Shown: positions 36,121 to 45,355 of the stretch, piece by piece
Layout of the letters: every line of letters starts with the position of its first letter
Numbering within the stretch: the first letter of the stretch is position 1
Source: Pseudomonas putida
GTDB taxonomy: Bacteria > Pseudomonadota > Gammaproteobacteria > Pseudomonadales > Pseudomonadaceae
NCBI RefSeq assembly: GCF_025905425.1
Contig: NZ_CP109603.1
Span: 3,798,501 to 3,862,500 of the forward strand
Reading direction: 5' to 3'
Length of the DNA: 64,000 nucleotides
Position numbers and translations under genes: made by a program
Notes under the pieces: generated by a model
Database searches by the model: none
Told to the model about the DNA's origin: nothing
Seen by the model: only the letters and a program-made list of their open reading frames with translations

Positions 36121-37198
36121 ACACCATCACGATATTTTTCTGGAAGTTGGCGGTGGAAAACTCACTCGCTTTCATACGTGCTCGCTCAGACAACGCTTGG
36201 CACGCCTGAGGGTCTTGCGACAGGCGCGCAACCGTGCGCACCAGCTGTTCATGGTTCTTCGAATCGATCTGGTAGCCCTCTACACCATCGCTTACCAGTT
36301 CGACCGGGCCACCTACCGGCGGCACGATGGTGGGTATGCCAAAGGCCATGGCCTCAAGAATGGTCAGGCCGAAGGTTTCTACCCAGCCATCCACATGGGA
36401 GAGGTTAAGCACCAGGCTGGCTTCGCGGTAAAACCGCGCCACATCGGCACTCGCCGGGCTCAGCGTGAGGTTTGCTGGCAGCGCCATGCCGGCGAAGTAA
36501 TGGTCCACTTCCTGCGGGCTGGCGTTGAGCACCAGGGTAAACTTCATCAAGGGGTCGGCGGCCAGTGCGCAGGCCAGCGCGACGAATTCGTCCACCCCCT
36601 TGTAAGCTTTCAACGACGCCAGCATCAGTACATTGAAGCGCCCCCCGTGCAGGTGCTGGTAAGGCGTGGCCATGGCCTGCTGCTGGAAACCCTCGGCCAG
36701 GCCGTTGTACACGGTCACCGACGGCACCCCGGCCACTGCCTCTTGTGCCTGCAGATACTTGGAGACGTAGACCACCTTGCTGGCACAGCCGGCGATCACC
36801 CGGCGTAAAAACGCCTTGAGCACAGCAGGCCGGATGGAGGTTTCGTGTACATGGTAAACCACCTTGGCACCGCGCAAGCGGGCAGCCAGGGCGGCACCAA
36901 AGGGCAGCATGGTGTTGACCAGTACAACCGACCCCGGCCGCACTCGGCGCAACAAACTGAAGAACAACGCCACCTGTGAGCCGGCATACGCCAGCAAGGT
37001 CAGCCAGCGGTTATCGAAGCGCTTGTAGGCAAACTTGCAGGTCGGCACCTGCAGCTCGTCAAGCACGCCGTGGCCGCTGGAGCCCACATGCAGGGTGCAG
37101 TCGGCGCCACTTTGCTGCAGCGCGGTAATGGTCTGGTTCAGTACCCGGGGGCTGCCGCTGTAGTCATTGAGCAGATGGACAAAGTGCAAGGTTTTCAT
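36107..37198 (-). CDS. GT4 family glycosyltransferase
   Basis: A 363-residue GT-B enzyme starting MKTLHFVHLLNDYSGSPRVL. The donor domain has LMLASLKAYKGVDEFVALA and ETFGLTILEAMAFGIPTIV with the two conserved glutamates of GT4. Acts on the cytoplasmic face on lipid-linked intermediates. It overlaps its neighbours on both sides within the O-antigen operon. Donor unknown. Confidence 0.88.
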   Translation of the reverse strand: MKTLHFVHLLNDYSGSPRVLNQTITALQQSGADCTLHVGSSGHGVLDELQVPTCKFAYKRFDNRWLTLLAYAGSQVALFFSLLRRVRPGSVVLVNTMLPFGAALAARLRGAKVVYHVHETSIRPAVLKAFLRRVIAGCASKVVYVSKYLQAQEAVAGVPSVTVYNGLAEGFQQQAMATPYQHLHGGRFNVLMLASLKAYKGVDEFVALACALAADPLMKFTLVLNASPQEVDHYFAGMALPANLTLSPASADVARFYREASLVLNLSHVDGWVETFGLTILEAMAFGIPTIVPPVGGPVELVSDGVEGYQIDSKNHEQLVRTVARLSQDPQACQALSERARMKASEFSTANFQKNIVMVFDDL

Positions 37199-37902
37199 GC
37201 CACCCCTTCTTCAGCGACACGCGCCTTGATGAACTTGGCCGGCACACCGCCATAAATCGAGTTCTTGCGGTATACCCCCGCCGCCACCACCGCCCCTGCG
37301 GCGAACACGCAACCGTCCTCGATCACCGCACCATCGAGCACGGTCACCTTGGCGCCGATCCAGCAGTTGCGACCCACTTTGATGCCCTGGCGAGTCACGC
37401 CCTGCAGGCGGATGGGCTGGTGCGGGTCCTCAAAGTTGTGGTTTTCCGAATGGAAGCTGACGAAGTTGCCGATTATGGTGTCGCTGCCAATTTCGATGCC
37501 GCCGGCGCACCCCAGGAAGCAGCCAGCGCCAAGGCCGACGTTGTCACCGATCACCAGGCCTTTGCCGATGTTGGCCAGGCTGCCAGTGCACTCGATGATG
37601 ATCTGCTTGTTCAGCGACACAGCAGTGCCGAAGCGGATGCCGTCATTGGACAAGGCATCGACGAAACAGCCCTGGTCGATCACCAGCCCAGGGCCGTACT
37701 CGATCTTGCCGACTTCCTTCAGGGTCACCCCCGAGCCAATGAACGCCAGCTGGCGCCGGCGCAGACGGATCACGCCGCGGCAAGCCATCACCAGCTTGGT
37801 CACGAACAGCCCCAGCAAGTAGCCCGACGAGATGCGTCGGTCGACCGTCAAGTGGCGTTTCTTGACCAACAGCACCAGCCTTTCGAGCAAGGCATGCATC
37901 AT
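37195..37902 (-). CDS. Left-handed beta-helix acetyltransferase (WbbJ/WcaF-like)
   Basis: A 235-residue hexapeptide-repeat acyltransferase that would use acetyl-CoA to O-acetylate a sugar of the O-unit. Hexapeptide turns are visible (IGDNVGLGAGCFLG, IEDGCVFAAGAVVAAG), and VSFHSENHNFED contains the catalytic-type histidines typical of WbbJ-like enzymes. The C-terminal NSIYGGVPAKFIK closes the helix. It overlaps both neighbouring glycosyltransferase genes by four bases. Confidence 0.88.
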   Translation of the reverse strand: MMHALLERLVLLVKKRHLTVDRRISSGYLLGLFVTKLVMACRGVIRLRRRQLAFIGSGVTLKEVGKIEYGPGLVIDQGCFVDALSNDGIRFGTAVSLNKQIIIECTGSLANIGKGLVIGDNVGLGAGCFLGCAGGIEIGSDTIIGNFVSFHSENHNFEDPHQPIRLQGVTRQGIKVGRNCWIGAKVTVLDGAVIEDGCVFAAGAVVAAGVYRKNSIYGGVPAKFIKARVAEEGVA

Positions 37903-38771
37903 TTCACGGCCCTCACCTGGGTAAACAAGGCTTTGACGAAGGCCGGGCTGCGGTAGGCCACAGCTTTGCGGATGGCCGCATAGACCAAGTACAGGTCGAG
38001 CAGGCCGCGCTCAAGCAAGCCATGGGAATGGAAACTGATACGCAGGCCGTGGATCATTTCTTCGAAGCGGAACAAGGCGCGCTCCGGCGTATCCGCGCTG
38101 TGCTCGGAGAGGTCGTGGGCAATCTCCACATCCAGCACGCAGGCCTTGGGGAAGTACCCCTCGTAGCGAATGAAGAAGTCGGTGTCGGTGGCATAGAAAC
38201 GCAGCCGCTCGTCATAGAAAGGCGTCATGCGCTGGAAGCACTCACGGGTGAAGATCAGCCCGCTGTTGATCCCCAGCAGGTTTTTCGAATCGACCAGCCC
38301 CGCCGCCACGCTTGGCGTCAGGCGGCCCATGAACAGCCAGCGCTTGCCAGGGCTGACCAATTGGCCGTGGCTGACCAGCCGGGGCATGAACACGCCCACT
38401 TGGTCGCCACCCGGCGCGCTACGGACCTGGGCGATCTGCGTCAGGCAGCTGGACAGGCGTATGTTCGAATAGTTGGTGTCGTCGTCCGAAATCATGAACA
38501 GGTCGACCCCGGCGGCAAACGCCTCCTTGGCCACCTGGTTGTAGATCGCCGACAAGCGCAGGTTGTCGGCCTCGTACCAGCGCACACCCGGGCACGGCTG
38601 CGCAACGCCGGGGGAGTTGTTCCAGACGTACAGTTGCAGGTCGATCCCCTCGCCATGCAGCAGCGCCTGCTGCGTGAGCAGCGACTGCAGGGCAATCGAG
38701 TCCTGGCTAGCTTTCCGATACAGAACGATCAGTACTGCCAAGCTCAACTTTTTTTCTTCTGTTTTCACCAA
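37899..38771 (-). CDS. GT2 family glycosyltransferase
   Basis: A 290-residue GT-A enzyme. SLAVLIVLYRKA is the first strand, and FMISDDDTNYSN contains the metal-binding DDD. It resembles rhamnosyltransferase-type GT2 proteins. The start overlaps the 3' end of the wzy-like gene by 65 bases. The overlap is real unless the protein starts at an internal TTG, because the first beta strand is encoded inside it. Confidence 0.85.
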   Translation of the reverse strand: MVKTEEKKLSLAVLIVLYRKASQDSIALQSLLTQQALLHGEGIDLQLYVWNNSPGVAQPCPGVRWYEADNLRLSAIYNQVAKEAFAAGVDLFMISDDDTNYSNIRLSSCLTQIAQVRSAPGGDQVGVFMPRLVSHGQLVSPGKRWLFMGRLTPSVAAGLVDSKNLLGINSGLIFTRECFQRMTPFYDERLRFYATDTDFFIRYEGYFPKACVLDVEIAHDLSEHSADTPERALFRFEEMIHGLRISFHSHGLLERGLLDLYLVYAAIRKAVAYRSPAFVKALFTQVRAVK

Positions 38772-39972
38772 TGATCACCATCACCACAACCGCAAAAATG
38801 TAAAGGACCACGCTGTTCGTATAGGACTGGAAAAAGAACGAGCTCAGGAAGAACGGGTAGCTGGCAATCACGAAGTTGCCCAGCCCGTTCTTCCAGGCGC
38901 TGGCATGGGGCCGGTCCCGGACGATGATCGTCACCAGTTTGTGATACCAGAGGATCAACCCGGCCATGATCAGCAGACCAACCACCCCGCACGTGGCCAG
39001 CAGGTTGAGCCAGAACGAATCGAACCAGTGCGGCTGGCCCGGGCCTACCGCACCAAAGCCGTAACCCATTGGATGCGCGGTCAGCACCTGGTACATGTGC
39101 AGCCACTGGCGCTCGCGGTCCAGCGCCGACAGGTCTTGGGTGTACCCCATCGACAGGTAGGCGAAAATGGCCACGGTGAGGACAACGAACTGCAGGTAGC
39201 CCAGCATCGAGATCAGCCAGGCCGTGCGCAGCACTCTGGCCACCACCAGCATCATGCAGATGCACACCAGGCCGATCATTGCCGTGCGTACTGAACCGAT
39301 CACGATCAGCCCACACAACAGCACAAATGCAGCGCTTAGCAGCAGGCGTCGGGCCAACGACCAGTTTCGCCCGCTGAGCAGCACGGCCAGCGTCATGGCG
39401 GCGGTGTTGAGAATCACCGCAGAGAACTCCAGCGTGCCGGTGAAAAAGCCGGATACACGCGGCAGCCCGTCGCGCATCGAGTTATAGGGTTGCAGCTCAT
39501 AGCCTTTGGCAGAAAGCAATGGCCAATACCAGAACTGCTCGGCCGAGGCGATAGTCAGGTACTGGTACAACGCATACACGCCGGTGAGCACACTCATGGC
39601 CAGCACCGACCAGTACACATGGCGCAGTTTTTTCTCTATCGACATGGCCTGCGCCCAGATGGCCACCGCCATACCGACAAAGACCGGCACGGCCAATGCG
39701 CGGAACATGCGCAAGGACGACGCACTCAGGTCGCCGAACAGCAGGTACAAAAAGGCAAAGAACAGCACGATCAGCAATGACCGCGCAACGTCGAGGTTGA
39801 CCGTGCCACGCGCCGTGACGGTGGCCAGCGCGCGCAGCAGCAGCCACATGATTATCAGCAGGCTGATCATTTCTCGCCAACCGGCAAAGACACTGCTCAG
39901 TCCCAGCGTCAACACGGCAAAATCGCTGAAGAACAGCAGGCCGAACAGCACGCCGATAAAGATCTTGATCAC
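38707..39972 (-). CDS. wzy: O-antigen polymerase
   Basis: A 421-residue protein with about eleven to twelve hydrophobic helices and a large periplasmic loop in its second half (around LSALDRERQWLHMYQVL), the layout of O-antigen polymerase/ligase-type proteins. Wzy joins O-units at the periplasmic face. Sequence similarity in this family is always weak; the assignment rests on topology and on its place among wzx, wzz and the glycosyltransferases. Confidence 0.82.
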   Translation of the reverse strand: MIKIFIGVLFGLLFFSDFAVLTLGLSSVFAGWREMISLLIIMWLLLRALATVTARGTVNLDVARSLLIVLFFAFLYLLFGDLSASSLRMFRALAVPVFVGMAVAIWAQAMSIEKKLRHVYWSVLAMSVLTGVYALYQYLTIASAEQFWYWPLLSAKGYELQPYNSMRDGLPRVSGFFTGTLEFSAVILNTAAMTLAVLLSGRNWSLARRLLLSAAFVLLCGLIVIGSVRTAMIGLVCICMMLVVARVLRTAWLISMLGYLQFVVLTVAIFAYLSMGYTQDLSALDRERQWLHMYQVLTAHPMGYGFGAVGPGQPHWFDSFWLNLLATCGVVGLLIMAGLILWYHKLVTIIVRDRPHASAWKNGLGNFVIASYPFFLSSFFFQSYTNSVVLYIFAVVVMVIIGENRRKKVELGSTDRSVSES

Positions 39973-41411
39973 ACTCCCCCTCGCGCTCTAGTCAGCCTGG
40001 CCAGCCGGAACAGCGTGACCTTGATCAAGATCTTGATTCTTGGCACCCAGGCGTAGGAAAGCAGCGTTCGCAGCGCCAGGTTTGCGTCTATGCGGCACAG
40101 GGTATCGAAGACATCCGCAGGGATCATGCTAGTGACCTTTCCTGTCGGTTTCATGAAATCGAGGTTACCCGTCCACGGCAGCATGGCCGCCAGTTGGTTT
40201 TCGCTGTACTCGCCTCGCTCGATGCAGGCCAGGTAACGTGCTTTCACGGCCTCCACCGAGTTCACCCGCTGTACCGCTTCGACCACCGGGGCACTGGGCC
40301 GGGGCTGTTCGATGCTGGCAAGCAGCTGTCCGATAGTGGCAACCTTCAAGCCATCTGCAGGGGAATACCCCTGGATCGGCGCGACCAGCCCCACGCAACG
40401 CCGGCCCTTGAGCAATTGCTCAGCGAACGCAGTGCCACCGGGTATAGGGTAGCTGTCCAGGTAGAAATCGGCCTTTTCCGCAAACGCCAGGTAGTCCTTG
40501 TACGGCAAATGGCGGCGGATGAAAAAGCGCGTGGGGTAACGCAGCTTCACTGTCCACCACCACATGTTGGTCAAGGGGTTGGCCCCGATGATCCAGCACT
40601 CGGCATTTGGGAACCGGTCCAGAATTGCCGTGATCGACGGGCGCATGTCCAGGCCGCCGTGTGGCTTGTACTTGGCCGCCGAGGCTGCACTGAATATCTT
40701 GATCCGCTCGTGCGTGGGCGCCGCGTCCGAAACGATGGCAGCGCTGGTTTCGATGGGGATCGCCAGGAAGCTCTTCTGGCAGGTGAGGTGCTTTTTCTTG
40801 TCCAGGTGGTGCCCGTAGGCGCTGATCTCAAAATACACATCGGCCACTGAAGCGCCGAAGCTGAATACATGGTCCGCGTGGTTGACGAAATACACGGTCA
40901 CCGCAGCGCCACGCTGCTGCTTCAGCAGGCCGCAGGCGACGGTGGTAATGATGTCGTCCGGGTGGATGTGCAGCACCACCTTGTCGTATTGGCCCAGGGT
41001 GTCGACGATGGACTGCAACCGCTCACAAGGGCCATTACCGCGCGCTACCTCGATATGGGCGAAGTAGCCAGCCAGGCGCTCGAGCACCTGGGGCTTGGCG
41101 CTGCGCGTCACCAGCAGGTCCACGGGCCCCTCGTGCATATGCGCCAGGCGCTCCATCAGCCGGGTGTGACCGCCTTGCAGATAGGGTTCGCTGACCACAT
41201 GCAAGCAGCCCCGCGATACGCCGCTGGCGGGGGGTACGCTGACCTGGCTGGCACATTGGGCCACAAGGTGGCGCTCCAGCGCGGCCGCTTCGTAGAGGTT
41301 CAAGTCCACCGCCCAGAGCAACGCGCCATAGACCTGCGCCTGGACCAGTGCCGGCCCTGGCGCTGCTTTGAGTATTCGTGCCTGAAGCTGCTCTAGCACT
41401 TCCTTCATCAC
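39969..41411 (-). CDS. Predicted GT-B glycosyltransferase of the O-antigen operon
   Basis: A 480-residue cytoplasmic protein without a close family match that I recognise. The middle has SRGCLHVVSEPYLQGGHTRLMERL, typical of a GT-B acceptor half, VVLHIHPDDI, and a donor-like half with KIFSAASAAKYKP, CWIIGAN and YLDSYPIPGGTAFAEQLLKG (an O-GlcNAc-transferase/GT41-like pattern). The C-terminal ~40 residues are basic and hydrophobic and may dock to the membrane. It overlaps wzy by four bases and abuts wzx. Confidence 0.7.
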   Translation of the reverse strand: MMKEVLEQLQARILKAAPGPALVQAQVYGALLWAVDLNLYEAAALERHLVAQCASQVSVPPASGVSRGCLHVVSEPYLQGGHTRLMERLAHMHEGPVDLLVTRSAKPQVLERLAGYFAHIEVARGNGPCERLQSIVDTLGQYDKVVLHIHPDDIITTVACGLLKQQRGAAVTVYFVNHADHVFSFGASVADVYFEISAYGHHLDKKKHLTCQKSFLAIPIETSAAIVSDAAPTHERIKIFSAASAAKYKPHGGLDMRPSITAILDRFPNAECWIIGANPLTNMWWWTVKLRYPTRFFIRRHLPYKDYLAFAEKADFYLDSYPIPGGTAFAEQLLKGRRCVGLVAPIQGYSPADGLKVATIGQLLASIEQPRPSAPVVEAVQRVNSVEAVKARYLACIERGEYSENQLAAMLPWTGNLDFMKPTGKVTSMIPADVFDTLCRIDANLALRTLLSYAWVPRIKILIKVTLFRLARLTRARGGV

Positions 41412-42683
41412 TCAGCTCCGAGCCGAATTAGCGACAATCGACGGTAGACGCCGGAAAACCGTGAAATACATGACTATCGCGTACAACAGGTAATTGACGG
41501 CGTAGGCAAGTGTGACCTTCTCATACCCCCAGAGTTGCGTGAGGTACACGGTCAAGCCATACAGCGACAGCGTGGCAAGGATTTCAGTCACCAGGTACAA
41601 CCGCGTCAAGGCCTTGCCCAACATCAAGTACGCCATCAGCCAGCTGGCGATCTTCAGGCTGTCGCCCACCATTTGCCAGGCGAACAACTCGCGCATCGGC
41701 AGGAACGACTCAGAGAACAGCACCAGGATGATGAAGTCCCGCAGCAGGTAGATCACCAGCCCGGCGAAAATGGTCATGGGCAGGATCAGCTTGTAGCCCT
41801 GCAGGATTTCCCGGCGCAGCTCACCGGCATCCGCCAGTTCGGAAAGCCTCGGCAGGTAATACACCGCCAGGGTGGTGGTGATCAGCATCAGGTACGCTGA
41901 GCTCAGACGCCACATGGCCTCCCAGTACCCGGCTTGCTCCCAGCCGAACGTGTTGCCCAGGTAGTCCCGCAGGAACACATGGCAAACCGGCAGCGAACAG
42001 GCCGTGACCACGGCCATCAGGGCAAACTTCGAGAGCCGGGCCAGCGCTAGCCGGTCCAGGCCACCAAAAAAGTCGGCAAGGCGGAACCATGGGGTGCGCA
42101 TGCAGATCAGCAAAGTGGCCACAAAACTCAAGGACTGGTACACCGCCAGGGCCACCAATGCACCATACAGCCCTAGCTGAATGGTCAGCGCACAGGTGAC
42201 GACCAGCGAAATCAGGCTACCGAGGATATTGGCCAGCACATAGCGGGCCACATCCTTCTTGCCATTGAGCACACCCAGCAGCAACGAGTTGAACGCAAAA
42301 AACACCAGGGTTGCGGCAAACCAAAGCAACACCGTAGCCAGCGATTCGTCATTGAAGAACCAGCTGGCCAGGGGCTTGCGCAGCACGATGATGAACACCG
42401 CAAGCAGCAGCGACACCAGCACCGACAGTGTCCCGGCGGTTTTCCATATCTTGCGTTGCAGCTCGGGCTGTTCGGCGAATTCCGCCGTGTATTTGGTAAC
42501 GCCGGTGCTGACGGCACCGCTGGCCAGGGTGGTGAACATCGTCACCGCATTTTGCAGTTGGCCGATGGCCGCGTAGCCAGACGGCCCTACGTACAGGGCC
42601 AGCACCTTGTTGAGGCCCAACAAGGTGGCCATCTTCACCGCGACCGCGATGGCATTGAGCAGGCTAGTTCTGATCAGGGTCAT
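41412..42683 (-). CDS. wzx: O-antigen flippase, WzxE-like
   Basis: A 423-residue MATE/PST-type flippase with about twelve helices that moves the undecaprenyl-linked O-unit to the periplasmic face. The N-terminus MTLIRTSLLNAIAVAVKM and the later GVTKYTAEF resemble WzxE-type transporters. I chose the ATG at 42683 because it aligns with WzxE; a GTG at 42692 is an alternative. It lies directly downstream of the fdtB-like gene. Confidence 0.88.
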   Translation of the reverse strand: MTLIRTSLLNAIAVAVKMATLLGLNKVLALYVGPSGYAAIGQLQNAVTMFTTLASGAVSTGVTKYTAEFAEQPELQRKIWKTAGTLSVLVSLLLAVFIIVLRKPLASWFFNDESLATVLLWFAATLVFFAFNSLLLGVLNGKKDVARYVLANILGSLISLVVTCALTIQLGLYGALVALAVYQSLSFVATLLICMRTPWFRLADFFGGLDRLALARLSKFALMAVVTACSLPVCHVFLRDYLGNTFGWEQAGYWEAMWRLSSAYLMLITTTLAVYYLPRLSELADAGELRREILQGYKLILPMTIFAGLVIYLLRDFIILVLFSESFLPMRELFAWQMVGDSLKIASWLMAYLMLGKALTRLYLVTEILATLSLYGLTVYLTQLWGYEKVTLAYAVNYLLYAIVMYFTVFRRLPSIVANSARS

Positions 42684-42692
42684 ACCTGGCAC

Positions 42693-43799
42693 TCAAGGAC
42701 GCGAGAAGCTGTTGCAGGCGTCAATGACGTGCTGGACTGAGGACGCAGTCAGGGTCGGGTCCATGGGCAGGCTCAGCACCTGCTCATGCAGGCGTTCGGT
42801 CAGCGGCAGCGACAGGTCGGCCAGCTGAGGATAGGCTTGCTGCCGGTGCGGCGGTATGGGGTAGTGCACCAGGGTTTGTACACCCTGCTGTGCCAAGTGC
42901 TGCTGCAACTGCTCACGGCAATCGCTGCGCACCACGAACAGGTGCCAGGCATGCTGGCCGGCAGCGCCCGGATCAGGCAACTGGATGGCCGGGTTACGAA
43001 TGCCAGCCAGGTACTGCTGCGCAACTTGCTGGCGCAGCCGTGTCTCTTCATCCAGGTACGGCAGCTTCACGCTCAACAAGGCAGCCTGCAGTTCATCCAG
43101 GCGGCTGTTCACCCCTTGGAACATGTTCATGTACTTCACGTGCGAACCATAGTTGCGCAGCGACTTCAGCGTCTCGGCCAGCGCATCGTCGTTGGTGGTG
43201 ACCGCACCGGCGTCACCCAGCGCCCCCAGGTTCTTGCCCGGGTAGAAACTGAAGCCCGACGCATCGCCCCAGGCACCCGCCCGGCGACCGTCCAGCTCGG
43301 CACCGTGGGACTGAGCAGAGTCTTCCAGCACCAATAGATCATGCTCACCGGCGAATGCGTTGATCGCGGGCATGTCGGCCAGTCGCCCGTACAGGTGCAC
43401 AGGCATGATCACGCGCGTGCGCGGCGTCAGTGCTTGCGCCAAGTTGTGTGCCCCCAGGTTGAAGCTGCCCTCATCGGGCTCCACCAGCACAGGTACCAGC
43501 TTGTTCTCGGTAATCGCGAGGATGGTCGCGATATAGGTGTTGGCAGGCACCACTACCTCGTCGCCCTCGGCGATACGGCCCAGCAGTTTCCAGGCACGCA
43601 AAGTCAGGGTCAGGGCGTCCAGGCCGTTGGCCACACCAATGCAGTGCTTCACCCCGCAGTAGCTGGCGAACTGGGCCTCAAACTGCTTGAGTTTTTCGCC
43701 CATGATGTACCAGCCCGAGTCGATGACATCGGTGCAGGCATCAATCAATGCCTGACGGTATTGCGCATTCACACCCTGCAGATCGAGAAACTTAACCAT
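42693..43799 (-). CDS. fdtB: DegT/DnrJ/EryC1 sugar aminotransferase (FdtB/QdtB-like)
   Basis: A 368-residue PLP-dependent aminotransferase that would convert the 3-keto sugar made by FdtA into dTDP-3-amino-3,6-dideoxyhexose. The PLP lysine is in [14 protein letters not shown], with EDSAQSHGA upstream and a sugar-binding stretch beginning [12 protein letters not shown]. The adjacent FdtC-like acetyltransferase and the FdtA domain support the Fuc3N/Qui3N assignment. It overlaps fdtC by eight bases. Confidence 0.88.
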   Translation of the reverse strand: MVKFLDLQGVNAQYRQALIDACTDVIDSGWYIMGEKLKQFEAQFASYCGVKHCIGVANGLDALTLTLRAWKLLGRIAEGDEVVVPANTYIATILAITENKLVPVLVEPDEGSFNLGAHNLAQALTPRTRVIMPVHLYGRLADMPAINAFAGEHDLLVLEDSAQSHGAELDGRRAGAWGDASGFSFYPGKNLGALGDAGAVTTNDDALAETLKSLRNYGSHVKYMNMFQGVNSRLDELQAALLSVKLPYLDEETRLRQQVAQQYLAGIRNPAIQLPDPGAAGQHAWHLFVVRSDCREQLQQHLAQQGVQTLVHYPIPPHRQQAYPQLADLSLPLTERLHEQVLSLPMDPTLTASSVQHVIDACNSFSRP

Positions 43800-44262
43800 T
43801 GCGGTCTATCACCCTGATAATTTTTGCTGGATTCCCTACAACCACTGCATAGGGCGGGACGTCTTTGGTCACGACCGCCCCGGCCCCCACCATGGCGTAC
43901 TCGCCAACGACAACGCCTGGCAGCAAGGTGGCATTCGCACCAATGCTGGCCCCGCGCTCCAGGCGAATACCGTTGAACTGCTCCGGGTAGTGCTTGGAGC
44001 GCGGCATCGCATCGTTGGTAAAGGTGGCGTTGGGGCCGATGAATACGTCATCCGCAACGCGCGTACCGTCCCACAGGTAAACGCCGGACTTGACCGTCAC
44101 GTTATCGCCCAGCACCACATCGCCCTCAATCAGGGTATGTGCGCACAGGTTGCAATTACGCCCGATCTGCGCACCTTTCATGATCACCACGAATTGCCAG
44201 ACTCTGGTGCCTTCGCCGATGGCATCACTTTGCACATCTGCCAGTTGATGAATGCTAGGCAT
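43792..44262 (-). CDS. fdtC: dTDP-3-amino-3,6-dideoxyhexose N-acetyltransferase (FdtC/QdtC-like)
   Basis: A 156-residue left-handed beta-helix N-acetyltransferase. Repeats include [20 protein letters not shown] and VYLWDGTRV, then [16 protein letters not shown], a loop characteristic of this subfamily, and [23 protein letters not shown]. It would make dTDP-Fuc3NAc or dTDP-Qui3NAc. It overlaps both neighbours by eight bases. A WlbB/WbpD-like 3-N-acetyltransferase for a UDP sugar is the nearest alternative. Confidence 0.85.
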   Translation of the reverse strand: MPSIHQLADVQSDAIGEGTRVWQFVVIMKGAQIGRNCNLCAHTLIEGDVVLGDNVTVKSGVYLWDGTRVADDVFIGPNATFTNDAMPRSKHYPEQFNGIRLERGASIGANATLLPGVVVGEYAMVGAGAVVTKDVPPYAVVVGNPAKIIRVIDRNG

Positions 44263-45226
44263 CGCGTTTCAACTCCGTGAACGTTGTGTAGTCACGAATG
44301 TAGTCGGCCTCGTCGTAATGGGCGTCGGCCAGTACGAGCAGGACACAATCCGGGCTGAAATCATGCATTTCGTGCCAGACCATAGGCGGAATCAGGATGC
44401 CTTTGTTGAAGGTATCCAGCCATTGGTCGGTGCGGTTCGCACCGTCGTCCATGATCATCCGGCAGCGCCCAGACACACAGATGGCCAGTTGATTGAGCGC
44501 CTTGTGGGCGTGAAACCCGCGGGCAACACCGGGCAGCGTCTCGGTCAGGTAATAGACACGCTGGATTGCGAACGGCACGTTATCCAGGGCTTGCAAGGCC
44601 ACCAACTGGCCGCGGTGATCACCCAGGACTTTGAACAGTTCGAGCTGGGACAAGGCCCCTTCCCCGGCGGCATTGAGGTGATGCCTGAAGGGTGGGGCCA
44701 GGTTGTCTTTTTCGCTGACGATGAGGCCGTCACGCATGGGCCAGTCAATCGCCAGGTCTGGGTCATCCCAGTGAATGCTGCCTTCGGCGGCCTTGTTGTA
44801 CACATCCGTGGTTTTGTACAGGAAGTGTGTTTCGTCCTCGAGGGCGATAAAACCATGCGCGAACCCTTCGGGAATCCACAGCATACGGTTGTTGCGCTCG
44901 GTCAGCTCCACCCCCACCCACTGCCCGAACGTCGGGGAGCCAGGGCGGATATCGACTGCTACGTCATAGGCCGCACCACGCACCACCCTGACGAGTTTGC
45001 CTTGGGCGTGCGGTGCACGCTGGAAATGCAGCCCGCGCAAAACGCCGCGATGGGACATCGAATGGTTGTCTTGGACGAACGCCCGGGGCTTGCTCAAGCC
45101 AAGCTTGAGCAATTCGCCATGAAAGCGGGTTTCATTGAAGGTTTCCGTGAACCACCCGCGATCATCCTCGTACACGGCGGGTTCCACTATGACTACATCG
45201 GGAATGTTCGTTTGAACAAGCTTCAT
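44255..45226 (-). CDS. RmlC-FdtA fusion: dTDP-4-dehydrorhamnose 3,5-epimerase joined to dTDP-4-keto-6-deoxyglucose 3,4-ketoisomerase
   Basis: Two cupin enzymes lie in one 323-residue chain. Residues 1-180 match RmlC: VLRGLHFQ with the catalytic His (H67), [11 protein letters not shown], the YKTTDVY segment (Y143) and [11 protein letters not shown]. Residues ~194-323 match Fdt[11 protein letters not shown], then RGFHAHK with the paired histidines H239 and H241, and DEADYIRDY at the end. R205 and H285 sit where FdtA, not QdtA, residues are expected, which predicts the galacto (Fuc3N) product. Both halves use the RmlB product. The ATG at 45226 has AAAGG upstream; a TTG at 45232 is an alternative. 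Confidence 0.88.
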   Translation of the reverse strand: MKLVQTNIPDVVIVEPAVYEDDRGWFTETFNETRFHGELLKLGLSKPRAFVQDNHSMSHRGVLRGLHFQRAPHAQGKLVRVVRGAAYDVAVDIRPGSPTFGQWVGVELTERNNRMLWIPEGFAHGFIALEDETHFLYKTTDVYNKAAEGSIHWDDPDLAIDWPMRDGLIVSEKDNLAPPFRHHLNAAGEGALSQLELFKVLGDHRGQLVALQALDNVPFAIQRVYYLTETLPGVARGFHAHKALNQLAICVSGRCRMIMDDGANRTDQWLDTFNKGILIPPMVWHEMHDFSPDCVLLVLADAHYDEADYIRDYTTFTELKRDA

Positions 45227-45355
45227 CGGCAAACCTTTCGCATGTTTTTCTCGGAGCCAGTGAGGCCGGCCCCCTTTACTTCAGTAGTTTCACCGTTAAC
45301 ACGGTAAATGTCTCGCGCAAAATTCCACGTGCGCTGCCCTGCTCGTTTCCCAAGG

